From: Planctomycetota bacterium
GTDB taxonomy: Bacteria; Planctomycetota; Planctomycetia; Planctomycetales; Planctomycetaceae
Reading direction: 5' to 3'
Length of the DNA stretch: 64,000 nucleotides
Assembly: GCA_014584345.1 (NCBI GenBank)
Contig: JACTNB010000009.1
Coordinates: 15,345 to 79,344, forward strand
Of the stretch, positions 1 to 7,323 are shown in pieces. The notes under the pieces were generated by a model. The model did not search any database. It saw only the letters and a list, made by a program, of their open reading frames with translations, and was not told where the DNA came from. Both the position numbers and the translations under genes were made by a program. How positions within the stretch are numbered: position 1 is the first letter of the stretch; every line of letters starts with the position of its first letter.

Positions 1-506
1 AGTGGAGCAAGCCAGTTACCAAACACCGCGACGGGTGGCATCGCTCCAGGCTCGCGCGGGCCGAGCATTCGGGAACCGACTACAAAATCGGCTCTCCCCT
101 CCAGAATGGGACTGACCAACGGAAGCAGAAACTCTGGGTGGTCACTGTAGTCGCCGTCCAGAAACACCACTACTTCCGGACGAGTCTGAACCGCCGTGGT
201 CACTGTAATGGCGGCGATTCCCGCCAGGTACGCAGCCCCGTAACCCCGCCTAACCTCCTTGACCACGGTTGTACCATGGTTGATGGCGACCTGCGCGGAC
301 CGGTCCGTCGAGCCATTGTCAACCACAAACACTTGCCCCACTGCAGGCAGATCATTCAGCACCAGCGGAAGGGACGCTTCTTCATTTAACACCAGGATGA
401 TGACGGCTACTCCGGCCAATTTGCACTCGTTTCCCCGTCGCTGCCCGTGAGTCGTACTCCAGGTTTTCTGAACGAAGGTGGGCTCCACATCGAAATGGTC
501 TTGCAT
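1..506 (-). CDS. Glycosyltransferase family 2, 3' end outside the window
   Basis: Reading back from an ATG at 504-506 gives 168 residues that run off the window edge. The protein has the GT-A fold signature of family 2 transferases: VAVIILVLNEEASLPLVL near residue 33, VVDNGSTDRS for nucleotide binding, and FLDGDYSDHP as the DXD-like metal site. The order and the RRGYGAAYLAGI segment resemble dolichol-phosphate mannose synthase-like enzymes that move a sugar from a nucleotide donor to a lipid or polysaccharide. About 30 residues precede the domain, so the true start could lie further in. The acceptor cannot be inferred. No ribosome binding site stands out before the ATG. Confidence 0.8.
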   Translation of the reverse strand, partial: MQDHFDVEPTFVQKTWSTTHGQRRGNECKLAGVAVIILVLNEEASLPLVLNDLPAVGQVFVVDNGSTDRSAQVAINHGTTVVKEVRRGYGAAYLAGIAAITVTTAVQTRPEVVVFLDGDYSDHPEFLLPLVSPILEGRADFVVGSRMLGPREPGAMPPVAVFGNWLAP

Positions 507-584
507 CAGCGGACCAGAGTTTCTGCAATCGTGAACACAAGCTATCCCTTTCAGTGGAATAACAACAATCTGATCAGCAGGAAT

Positions 585-924
585 TAACGACGACCGGTCT
601 GGCCGCGTAACGCCCGATCATTCAGGCCCCAGTCATAATCGAGATACTGCACCCGGGCGGACCCGCTCTCGGTCAGCGGCCGCGCGCTGACCGGGACGAT
701 TCGATCCGTACGCCCCTGTTGACACACCGTAGCCAGCAGTTGCGCCCCGCTTCAAAAAAGGAATCGAGCACAACGCGGCCCTGCATATCGATCCTTAAGG
801 CGTCAGCTTCGTCGTCCGGGAAGAAGTAGATGGCAGGCTGGCCCGGGACGTCGATCAGGCAGCGATCGGACAGTAATTGTTCCCATTGGAGATCGTGCAA
901 CCCGGTGAACGGAGGAGAGTTCAC
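585..924 (-). pseudogene. Frameshifted small hypothetical protein
   Basis: From a GTG at 924 the reading frame gives MNSPPFTGLHDLQWEQLL and continues to DSFFEAG. It then drifts into a low-quality arginine- and serine-rich tail. In the neighbouring frame a convincing sequence resumes (QLLATVCQQGRTDRIVPVSA, then ARVQYLDYDWGLNDRALRGQ) and stops at 585-587. Adding one G to the GGGG run near 747 joins the two parts without loss. This is either a real one-base deletion or a sequencing error. I do not recognise the family. It lies beside a CRP-like pseudogene, which favours genuine decay. Confidence 0.45.
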
Positions 925-1044
925 GGATCGAGTCTGCGTCGTGGCTTACCGAATTCGTGTGTTCATCCTCGGATCCGATCTGCCGGCGACACGGCGGAGA
1001 GTTCGAGCATCCTCCTATTACGCGTTGCAAAAACCTCCCGCCAA

Positions 1045-1797
1045 TCAGGCGAATGCGGGCGACATGACGCGTCCCTGCGGAACCATTGACACGATGCTTG
1101 GCACGGCACGATGCACGCAACTGGCCAGCCGTGCTGGCGAGTTCAGCTTCATTTTCATCCGGCCGGCTTCAATCATGCCCTCTGCTTGCAACTGGCCGAT
1201 CAGGATGGTCACCGTCTCTCGTGTCGATCCAATCAGATTGGCAAGTTCCTGGTGCGACAATCGGATCGAGAGTTGGACCGCGGAATCTCGAACCACCCCA
1301 AACTGTTCCGCCAAATCAAGCAGTAAATGAATGAGCCGATCGCGATTCGATACAAAAAGTAAATTCTTCAAACGCATTTCGATACGAAATCGCCTGACTC
1401 CCATGACCTTGGTCACCTCGAATGCCAGATCTGCATTTCGCGACATGAGCCGGCGTATGTACGGGGTTGGAACCATCATAATCTGGCATTCCTCCACCGC
1501 ACTCATTCATTCGGATGTGGATTCTTGGTCAATCAGCGCCATCTCGCCAAACAATTCGCCGGGAGATATAATCCCCAGTATGGTCTCCTTGCCTTCCTCC
1601 GGAATCTAAGAAAGCTTGACCACCCCTTTCGACAGGAAAAAAACGTATTCGCGCCCATGGCCGGGCAGATGAATCATGTCACTCCGTAGAAACTTTCGTG
1701 ATCGGCTGTGTCTTTCCAGCTCGACTAACTCACCCGCCGTCAAACAAGAGAACACTTTGCACGTACGCAGATGCCAGATTTACTCACGCAGGACCAT
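1045..1797 (-). pseudogene. CRP/FNR-family transcription regulator with three in-frame stops
   Basis: The frame from an ATG at 1795-1797 reads MVLRE, stop, IWHLRTCKVFSCLTAGELVE and continues through a cyclic-nucleotide-binding-type jelly roll (PGHGREYVFFLSKGVVKLS, stop, IPEEGKETILGIISPGELFG). A third stop follows at STSE, stop, MSAVEECQIM. The C-terminal helix-turn-helix is intact (LSHQELANLIGSTRETVTIL). The stops are TAA at 1780-1782, TAG at 1606-1608 and TGA at 1507-1509; the frame itself is unbroken. Members of this family are dimeric DNA-binding regulators of about 230-250 residues, which matches the full span. A truncated protein from 1506 (153 residues with the DNA-binding half) could still be made. 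Other genes here use all three stop codons normally, so recoding is unlikely. Confidence 0.75.
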
Positions 1798-1842
1798 TGC
1801 CTCGCAGATTTTACGGTAGCCTTTCAATGTTTCAGGGAAGGC

Positions 1843-1860
1843 CTGGAACGATCGTTCCAG
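1843..1860. promoter_or_regulatory. 18-bp perfect palindrome upstream of the CRP-like pseudogene
   Basis: CTGGAACGATCGTTCCAG is identical to its own reverse complement. It lies 46 bases upstream of the presumed start of the CRP-like gene, the usual place for the operator of a dimeric regulator. It does not match the FNR consensus TTGAT-N4-ATCAA or the E. coli CRP consensus. The rest of 1798-2094 shows no gene. Confidence 0.35.
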
Positions 1861-2094
1861 ACTTGTCGTAATGTTTGACGCGGGGCTTCCCCAGATCTTA
1901 CAGGGAAAAGTGAAATTTACTGAAAAATGTTTTCCTGGCGGCGGGAAGAGCGGCGGAATCGTCCCGGTTGGGCAGCGTCGACAGCGAATTACAGCGGCTG
2001 CCACCACCGAATGGTATCGGGGAAGCCCGTTGCCTCAAGACTCCTCGCCTAACATGATCCATGCACGGATACGCGCTCGCGAATTACTGGGACA

Positions 2095-2349
2095 TCAGGT
2101 GTTGAGCGCCTGTTTAATCCGCAGGCGAGCCTCTTCCGTGAGGCAGCCCGACGGCTTCGAAGCGAAGGCTTCCTGTACCTCCTCGTCATACCTCCGTGCC
2201 TGTTCGTGAAGGTGAACTATGTCGCGACGGTAACTCCAGCAAAGACTACACATCGCCAGATGCAGCCAAAGATGAGCCCTTTGCCAGAGCGTCAGCTTCC
2301 GATCGAGCGATTCCGAACACAGCCTTGAAGCTTCGTGGCAGTTGAGCAT
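2095..2349 (-). CDS. Small zinc-finger (anti-sigma-factor-like) protein
   Basis: Starting at the ATG at 2349, which has GGAAG six bases upstream, the product is 84 residues beginning MLNCHEASRLCSESLDRKLT. A histidine-cysteine cluster, HLAMCSLC (H-x3-C-x2-C), follows the first CHEAS motif. This is the layout of ZAS/zf-HC2 zinc-binding domains that hold ECF sigma factors inactive. There is no membrane segment and no adjacent sigma-factor gene, so its partner is unknown. A longer frame opens at 2433 but the extra residues do not resemble the family. Stand-alone proteins of this type are common in planctomycetes. Confidence 0.6.
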   Translation of the reverse strand: MLNCHEASRLCSESLDRKLTLWQRAHLWLHLAMCSLCWSYRRDIVHLHEQARRYDEEVQEAFASKPSGCLTEEARLRIKQALNT

Positions 2350-2514
2350 GTCGAACTTCCAAAAAATCAGGATTGCCAACGTCGCTTCATGCAGTGAGTG
2401 AGTTGCAGCCTTGCGCGATGAGTCATGACCCATAAATTTGACGAGGTAATCTGTAATTGCTTACAAATTTCTTCCTGATGGAGTTTCGATAGTCATGGTT
2501 TCAACCCGAAGGTA

Positions 2515-2580
2515 CTAGTAGGCCGTCAGCTTGACGGTGGTGGCGGTTTCAGTAGTGAGTTTACTCTTGGTCTTGGTCAT
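2515..2580 (-). pseudogene. 21-codon stub overlapping the recombinase stop
   Basis: The ATG overlaps the recombinase stop codon as ATGA, the arrangement of a translationally coupled downstream gene. The frame reads MTKTKSKLTTETATTVKLTA and stops with TAG at 2515-2517. It looks like the beginning of a longer gene cut short by mutation or rearrangement, but I cannot identify the parent gene. It could also be a genuine tiny peptide. Confidence 0.3.
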
Positions 2581-3164
2581 GCTGCTTCCTTGCCCAAATA
2601 TCGGAATACCGTCCGCTCACTCACGCCAAGAGCCGTGGCGATTTCGGCGGCGGTCAGTCCCTTGTCTTTCAATTCCTTCGCCCGGTCAGGGGTTTTCTTC
2701 GTCGTGCCGGGTTTGCGGCCCTTGTAGATGCCCTTTTTCTTGGCGACTTCGATGCCAGCGGCTTGCCGTTCCTTGCGGTATTCCCACTCGATTTCAGCCA
2801 GCCCCAAGAGCAGGGCGGCGAGCGTTCGCCCAATGGCTCCATTGAACTCAATCTGTTGGGTCACGACGACGATTTTCAGCCCCCGTTCGGCCCAATCCGC
2901 AAGGATCGTCACCCCATCCTGTAGACGGCGGGACAACCGATCCAGCTTCCACAAAACCACGGTTTTCACCTTGCCGTGGAAGATGTCGGCTTGGAGCCGG
3001 TCGAACTCTGGCCGCTTCGTGGTGCGGCCACTTTCTTTGTCCGAATACCACTCGATCTGTTTAGGGTTGATGCCGTTGGCCTCCAGCCACTTTTGGATTT
3101 CGGCCCGTTGGCTGTCGTCTTTCTGGCGGCGGCTGGAAACTCGGACATAAGCGGCGATGGTCAT
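2577..3164 (-). CDS. Serine recombinase (resolvase/invertase family)
   Basis: The 195-residue protein has the small serine recombinase layout. An N-terminal catalytic domain carries the nucleophile in AAYVRVSSRRQ (Ser10 or Ser11). The arginine-rich active-site segment KLDRLSRRLQDG follows, then the long E helix (AALLLGLAEIEWEYRKERQA). A C-terminal helix-turn-helix closes it (LTAAEIATALGVSERTVFRY). Such enzymes cut and rejoin DNA at short paired sites to resolve, invert or move elements. The size matches Tn3-type resolvases rather than large serine integrases. No transposase or paired res-like sites are evident, so this is probably the remnant of a mobile element. Start ATG at 3164. Confidence 0.88.
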   Translation of the reverse strand: MTIAAYVRVSSRRQKDDSQRAEIQKWLEANGINPKQIEWYSDKESGRTTKRPEFDRLQADIFHGKVKTVVLWKLDRLSRRLQDGVTILADWAERGLKIVVVTQQIEFNGAIGRTLAALLLGLAEIEWEYRKERQAAGIEVAKKKGIYKGRKPGTTKKTPDRAKELKDKGLTAAEIATALGVSERTVFRYLGKEAA

Positions 3165-3371
3165 TTGACTGGCTCCTGCTGTTGGATAAATGAATCATAC
3201 CGACCTTGCACGCATGTGACAAGTAGGGTACAGTCTTGTTGGCATGGCTGCGATGATTCTGGTACGTGCGATTGTGCATGCTTTTAGCAGGTGAACCTGA
3301 TCGACACCCTATATGTCATGTTGATGTCCTGCAAACTACGTCCCAAAACGCACCTTTGAAAGGGTGAGCAA

Positions 3372-4130
3372 ATGACTGACCAGACCGAACCGTCGATGGA
3401 GATGGTCTTTTCATTTTTCGAGGGGCTTCAACGTAAGGGGCCAGGGAGCGAAACTTCGACGTTGAAAGCACTCTCGCTTCTGAACGACCTTCCTCCGAAA
3501 CCGCAAATCGTCGAGTTAGGCTGCGGTGCTGGCGTTTCATCGATTCCATTGGCTAGAAGCCTCGACTGCAATCTGACAGCGGTTGAAATTCACCAACCTT
3601 TCCTTGATGAACTGGCGGCTATTGCAGCCCAAGCGAAATTGACAGATCGCATCAAGACAGTTGAAGCCGACATGGGAGAACCACCCTTCTCTCATGGTTC
3701 TTTCGATCTGATCTGGTGTGAAGCTGCGATTTACAATATCGGCTTTGAACATGGCCTGAGACTCTGGAAGCCGCTTTTGCGGTCAGGTGGATACATTGCA
3801 GTCTCCGAGATTGTATGGCTGACGCCTAAACCGCCACGCAATGCAAAGGAGTTCTGGGACGCAGATTATCCATCGATGACCACAGTGGATGAGAATGTCA
3901 CAAAGTTGCGTGATGCTGGGTTCACTCCGGTCGATCACTTCCTCTTGCCAGTCGAAGACTGGCAGAATTACTACGAACCTTTGCAGGAGCATGTTACCGC
4001 CTACCGATCAAGCCACGCAGACAATCAAGCCGCCCAAGCGTTAGCTGACAGCTTGCAGCATGAGATCGATCTATGGAAAGAATGTGGCGATAGTTTCGGC
4101 TACTGCTTCTTTGTCGGTAGAGTAGACTGA
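3372..4130 (+). CDS. Class I SAM-dependent methyltransferase
   Basis: The 252-residue protein has a Rossmann-type methyltransferase core. Motif I is IVELGCGAGVSSIPLA (about residues 46-61), the acidic loop after strand 2 is AVEIHQPF, motif II is VEADMGEPPF, and motif IV is FDLIWCEAAIYNIGF. AAGGG lies eight bases before the ATG. The substrate cannot be deduced. The DNA is visibly AT-richer than the surrounding genes and sits beside a recombinase and gene fragments, which suggests acquisition by transfer. It is convergent with the small gene at 4100-4375 and overlaps its 3' end. Confidence 0.8.
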   Translation: MTDQTEPSMEMVFSFFEGLQRKGPGSETSTLKALSLLNDLPPKPQIVELGCGAGVSSIPLARSLDCNLTAVEIHQPFLDELAAIAAQAKLTDRIKTVEADMGEPPFSHGSFDLIWCEAAIYNIGFEHGLRLWKPLLRSGGYIAVSEIVWLTPKPPRNAKEFWDADYPSMTTVDENVTKLRDAGFTPVDHFLLPVEDWQNYYEPLQEHVTAYRSSHADNQAAQALADSLQHEIDLWKECGDSFGYCFFVGRVD

Positions 4131-4375
4131 CGAGAACGCATGACAATTGCGGCAGGTTGAGCCGGCTGAATGGCTTGAACTGCGGCAGTTTTGCAGGCTG
4201 AGAATGTTTGAAGACCGGCACTTTCGTTGGCGGTTTCTTTGGATGGAGCTTTCGTCGCTGCTGATTGGTCATGCCCGGTCGTGTTGATTCGGGGCATCCC
4301 AACCCATCGAGGTTTATCGGGAGCCAACAACCCTTCCCTCCATTGAACGTACTCGCTGAACGTGTTGAACCTCAT
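4100..4375 (-). pseudogene. Small planctomycete-type protein, probably frameshifted
   Basis: From the ATG at 4375 the product starts MRFNTFSEYVQWREGLLAPD and continues KPRWVGMPRINTTG. The pattern of a short protein beginning with an aromatic segment, then REGL and PRIN, recalls a small hypothetical family I associate with planctomycetes; this is memory, not a search. After INTTG the neighbouring frame gives a more family-like basic sequence (MTNQQRRKLHPKKPPTKVPV), so one extra G near 4274 may have shifted the frame. In the unshifted frame it is 91 residues and overlaps the methyltransferase by 31 bases. Confidence 0.4.
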
Positions 4376-4401
4376 GCGAGTATTTAGGGCAACGGCTTGA
4401 A

Positions 4402-4440
4402 TAAAAAAGAAACCCGACCGTAGCCGATGGAGAGGCGGGT
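4402..4440 (-). terminator. Probable rho-independent terminator downstream of gmd
   Basis: On the minus strand ACCCGCC pairs with GGTCGGGT (one bulge), followed by TTCTTTTTT. It lies about 245 bases past the end of the GDP-mannose dehydratase gene and just before the small gene at 4375. The rest of 4376-4683 shows no convincing gene. Confidence 0.45.
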
Positions 4441-4683
4441 GGCATGGAACCATTTTGAGAGTTTTTTTTGCAGGGAGTTGTTGCATTCTTTATTCTGCAA
4501 CACAAACGGGCTAGGTCAGACCCTTGGAAACCACTTACAAGACTACTACAACGGCATCCAAGTCGGCTTATGGCTTGAAGTTTCAGTGGAAACAGTAAAC
4601 ACCGCGAATAACGCCACTCGCCCGTCCAGTCTGTCGCTAATAGCGAGTCAATCCAGTCCTGAATGAGCGGGGGTGTGGTGAGG

Positions 4684-5778
4684 TTAATGTTCGGTTTCGC
4701 TGAAGGCCCGGGAGCCTGGCAGCAGCAGTTCCATGTCGGCATCGACCATCATGCGAACCAGTTCGGGAAAGGAGACGCGTGGCTGCCAGCCTAGTACCGT
4801 CCGGGCCTTGCTGCTGTCCCCCTGGAGCAGATCGACCTCCGCGGGGCGGAAGTATGTTTCATCAATACGGACCAGGACCCGTCCCGTGGGATCGATGCCT
4901 ATTTCGTCGCGGCCTTTTCCCTGCCAGGCGATCCGCAGACCCGCCTGCTCGAACGCCAGTTCGCAGAATTCGCGCACGGTATGGGATTCGCCAGTGGCGA
5001 TTACAAAGTCGTCCGGTTTGTCGGCCTGCATCATGAGGTACATGGCCTCGACGTAATCGCCGGCGAACCCCCAATCGCGTTGTGCATCGAGATTGCCCAG
5101 ATAGAGGCACTCCTGCTGGCGATGGTAAATGGCCGCCACGGCTCGCGAGATTTTCCGCGTGACGAAGGTTTCCCCCCGCCGTGGGGATTCGTGATTGAAG
5201 AGTATCCCGTTGATGGCAAACATGCCGTACGATTCGCGATAATTGCGCGTGATGTGGAAGGCATAGGCCTTGGCCGCCGCATAGGGACTGCGGGGGTAGA
5301 AGGGGGTCGACTCGGATTGTGGTGTTTCCACGACCTGACCATACATTTCCGAAGAGGAGGCCTGATAAAACCGCGACTCCAGGCCAAGTTCCCGCATCCC
5401 TTCGAGAATTCGAATCGTTCCCAAGCCGGAAACGTCGCCCGTATATTCGGGTATGTCGAAGGAAACCTTCACATGAGACTGGGCTCCCAGATTGTAAATC
5501 TCGTGCGGTCTCACCACTTTGAGAATGCTGTTGATGGACGAGGCGTCCGTCAGGTCGCCGAACGCAAGATGCAGGCGGATATCCTGTTCGTGCCGATCCT
5601 GATAGATGTGGTTGATCCGGCCGGTGTTGAAGGAAGAGGAGCGTCTCACCATGCCCCACACTTCGTAGCCACGGTCGATCAAGAATTCCGCGAGGTAGGA
5701 GCCATCCTGTCCGGTGATGCCGGTAATCAAGGCCCGTTTTCCGTTGCGTGGTGGAAATTGTTTCGTATTCGTAGTCAT
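4684..5778 (-). CDS. gmd: GDP-mannose 4,6-dehydratase
   Basis: Converts GDP-D-mannose to GDP-4-keto-6-deoxy-mannose, the first step to GDP-L-fucose and related 6-deoxy sugars, in the cytoplasm. The 364-residue extended SDR protein has the NADP site ALITGITGQDGSYLAEFL at residue 16, the family insert RRSSSFNTGRINHIY, the active-site serines and acid in YQASSSEMYGQV, and the catalytic YAAAK (SPYAAAKAYAFH). The NHESPRRGETFVTRKI segment is characteristic of Gmd. It follows the GDP-fucose synthase gene by about 90 bases in the same direction, so the two probably form one unit. Confidence 0.96.
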   Translation of the reverse strand: MTTNTKQFPPRNGKRALITGITGQDGSYLAEFLIDRGYEVWGMVRRSSSFNTGRINHIYQDRHEQDIRLHLAFGDLTDASSINSILKVVRPHEIYNLGAQSHVKVSFDIPEYTGDVSGLGTIRILEGMRELGLESRFYQASSSEMYGQVVETPQSESTPFYPRSPYAAAKAYAFHITRNYRESYGMFAINGILFNHESPRRGETFVTRKISRAVAAIYHRQQECLYLGNLDAQRDWGFAGDYVEAMYLMMQADKPDDFVIATGESHTVREFCELAFEQAGLRIAWQGKGRDEIGIDPTGRVLVRIDETYFRPAEVDLLQGDSSKARTVLGWQPRVSFPELVRMMVDADMELLLPGSRAFSETEH

Positions 5779-5865
5779 CGGATGGTTCCAACTTCCCTCG
5801 GCCCGGGCATTGCGGTTCTGTCTGTCTGGCGGAGCAGCAATCGGGAAGATAAACAGGGAACAAGG

Positions 5866-6846
5866 TTACATTTCAGGCGGAGTGAGTTCCGAATTCGATC
5901 CGCTCCAGGAATTCCACGGCGAGCTGCAGTACCATTCGTAAGTGGTTCGTAAACCGGTATCCAGGTCGATGCGAGGGGCCCACCCGAGTTCCTGAATTCT
6001 CGTCACATCCAGCAGTTTGCGCGGGGTGCCATCGGGTTTGGTGGGATCAAAAACCAGTTCGCACTGGGGATGGATCAGGGCTTGTAATTTTTCAGCCAGT
6101 TCACGAATGGAAAGATCGGAGCCTGTGCCGATATTTATCGGAACCGCGCTGTCGTAGTGCTCCATCAAAAACAGACACCCCTGGGCAAGATCATCCACGT
6201 GCAGAAATTCCCGGCGGGCGGTCCCTGAGCCCCAGATGGTGACCGTCGGGAACTGCTGTTTGCAGGCTTCGTGAAATCTGCGGATTAGTGCGGGGAGTAC
6301 ATGGGAGTGTTCTGGGTGGAAATTGTCATTGGGACCATACAGATTCGTGGGCATCACGGAAATAAAGTTGCAGTCAAATTGCTCGCGATAAGCCTGGCAA
6401 GCGAGAAGCCCCGAAATTTTCGCAATGGCGTAGCCGTAGTTCGTTTGCTCCAAGGGGCCCTGCAGTAGGTACTCCTCCCGTATTGGCTGCGTAGAATCTC
6501 TGGGGTAGATGCAGGAGCTTCCCAGATAGAGCAATTTTTCCACGCCGGACAGCATCGCGGCCCGCAGCACCGTCATGTGCATCATGGTGTTGTCGTACAG
6601 GAAATCGGCGGGGTAGGACTGGTTGGCCCAGATGCCTCCCACTTTCCCGGCGGCATGCATGACATACCGGGGCCGCTGCCTTTCGAACCATTCCGTGACA
6701 GCTCGGGGATCACGGAGATCCAGTTCCTCGCGGGTCGCGGTGAGGATGTGGTCATGGCCCCGAGTCTTGAGGCCGCGCACCAGGGCCGAACCGACCAGGC
6801 CGCGATGTCCCGTCACAAATATGGGAGAGCTTCTATCCAGTGGCAT
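5866..6846 (-). CDS. fcl: GDP-L-fucose synthase
   Basis: Performs the epimerisation and NADPH reduction that turn the Gmd product into GDP-L-fucose. The N-terminal nucleotide site is IFVTGHRGLVGSALVRGL. LGSSCIYPRDSTQPI carries the catalytic serine and cysteine, and YGYAIAKISG holds the YxxxK pair. The segments MPTNLYGPNDNFHP and GSGTARREFLHVDDLA are typical of the family. I chose the ATG at 6846 (326 residues); an upstream TTG at 6882 would add 12 residues. With gmd it makes the donor for fucosylated surface polysaccharide, and glycosyltransferases occur elsewhere in the window. Confidence 0.95.
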   Translation of the reverse strand: MPLDRSSPIFVTGHRGLVGSALVRGLKTRGHDHILTATREELDLRDPRAVTEWFERQRPRYVMHAAGKVGGIWANQSYPADFLYDNTMMHMTVLRAAMLSGVEKLLYLGSSCIYPRDSTQPIREEYLLQGPLEQTNYGYAIAKISGLLACQAYREQFDCNFISVMPTNLYGPNDNFHPEHSHVLPALIRRFHEACKQQFPTVTIWGSGTARREFLHVDDLAQGCLFLMEHYDSAVPINIGTGSDLSIRELAEKLQALIHPQCELVFDPTKPDGTPRKLLDVTRIQELGWAPRIDLDTGLRTTYEWYCSSPWNSWSGSNSELTPPEM

Positions 6847-7323
6847 GAATTGGACTTCGGTGTTGACTTTGCAAATACCCAACAGAACTTCAGGATCAGA
6901 CGGATAAGGCGTCCAGCCGCGCGATTCACCAGTATTCGCAGGGATTGCTTCCCTTTTTATTACATTACAAGTGTTCGTGCGTACGGTATTTGTGTCGCTG
7001 GTGATGCGATTATGTGTTTAACCCTCAACTCTATGCAATGGGTCAAAAAAACTCAAAAAAGTTTTTGTATTGTGAGAAACCCGCGCTCGGGGGGCGAAAC
7101 ATTTCGCGAGATCGCCACGGTTTGCCCAGTTGTAACAATCGAGCCGATAGGGTCGAGGCGCGGTGCCTCGCGGCGTCCTGTCGCCTGCGGGGAAATGTGA
7201 AACTCTGTTGAACTCCACCGATCTCCGTTGAAACTTGAACGGAGGCAGAGGATAGTAGCGGGTTCATGGGAGATACCGCATGAGTTACAGATTCCTAGAC
7301 CCCGATACGGAATACGCATCGAT
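6847..7323. other. Intergenic region between divergent fcl and phoX-like gene
   Basis: About 480 bases without a convincing gene, holding the promoters of two divergent units. Visible structures are an A/T-rich inverted repeat (AAAAACT, then AGTTTTT, near 7050-7070), GCGAAACATTTCGC near 7095 and a CGAGGC/GCCTCG hairpin near 7155. No Pho-box-like direct repeat was recognised. Confidence 0.3.

Noticed and set aside
1045..1797. Stop-codon reassignment to explain the three in-frame stops
   Set aside because: TAA, TAG and TGA all end intact genes in this window, so the code is standard.
1780..2007. 75-residue frame ending in MVLRE
   Set aside because: Only its last five residues belong to the CRP-like gene; the rest is cysteine- and proline-rich noise upstream of the start.
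3224..3236. AAGTAGGGTAC near the recombinase as a copy of the GTAGGGTA repeat
   Set aside because: Likeness ends after eleven bases and the dyad half is missing.
4314..4742. 142-residue minus-strand frame over the end of gmd
   Set aside because: Cysteine- and serine-rich with no domain; overlaps the end of gmd and the terminator.
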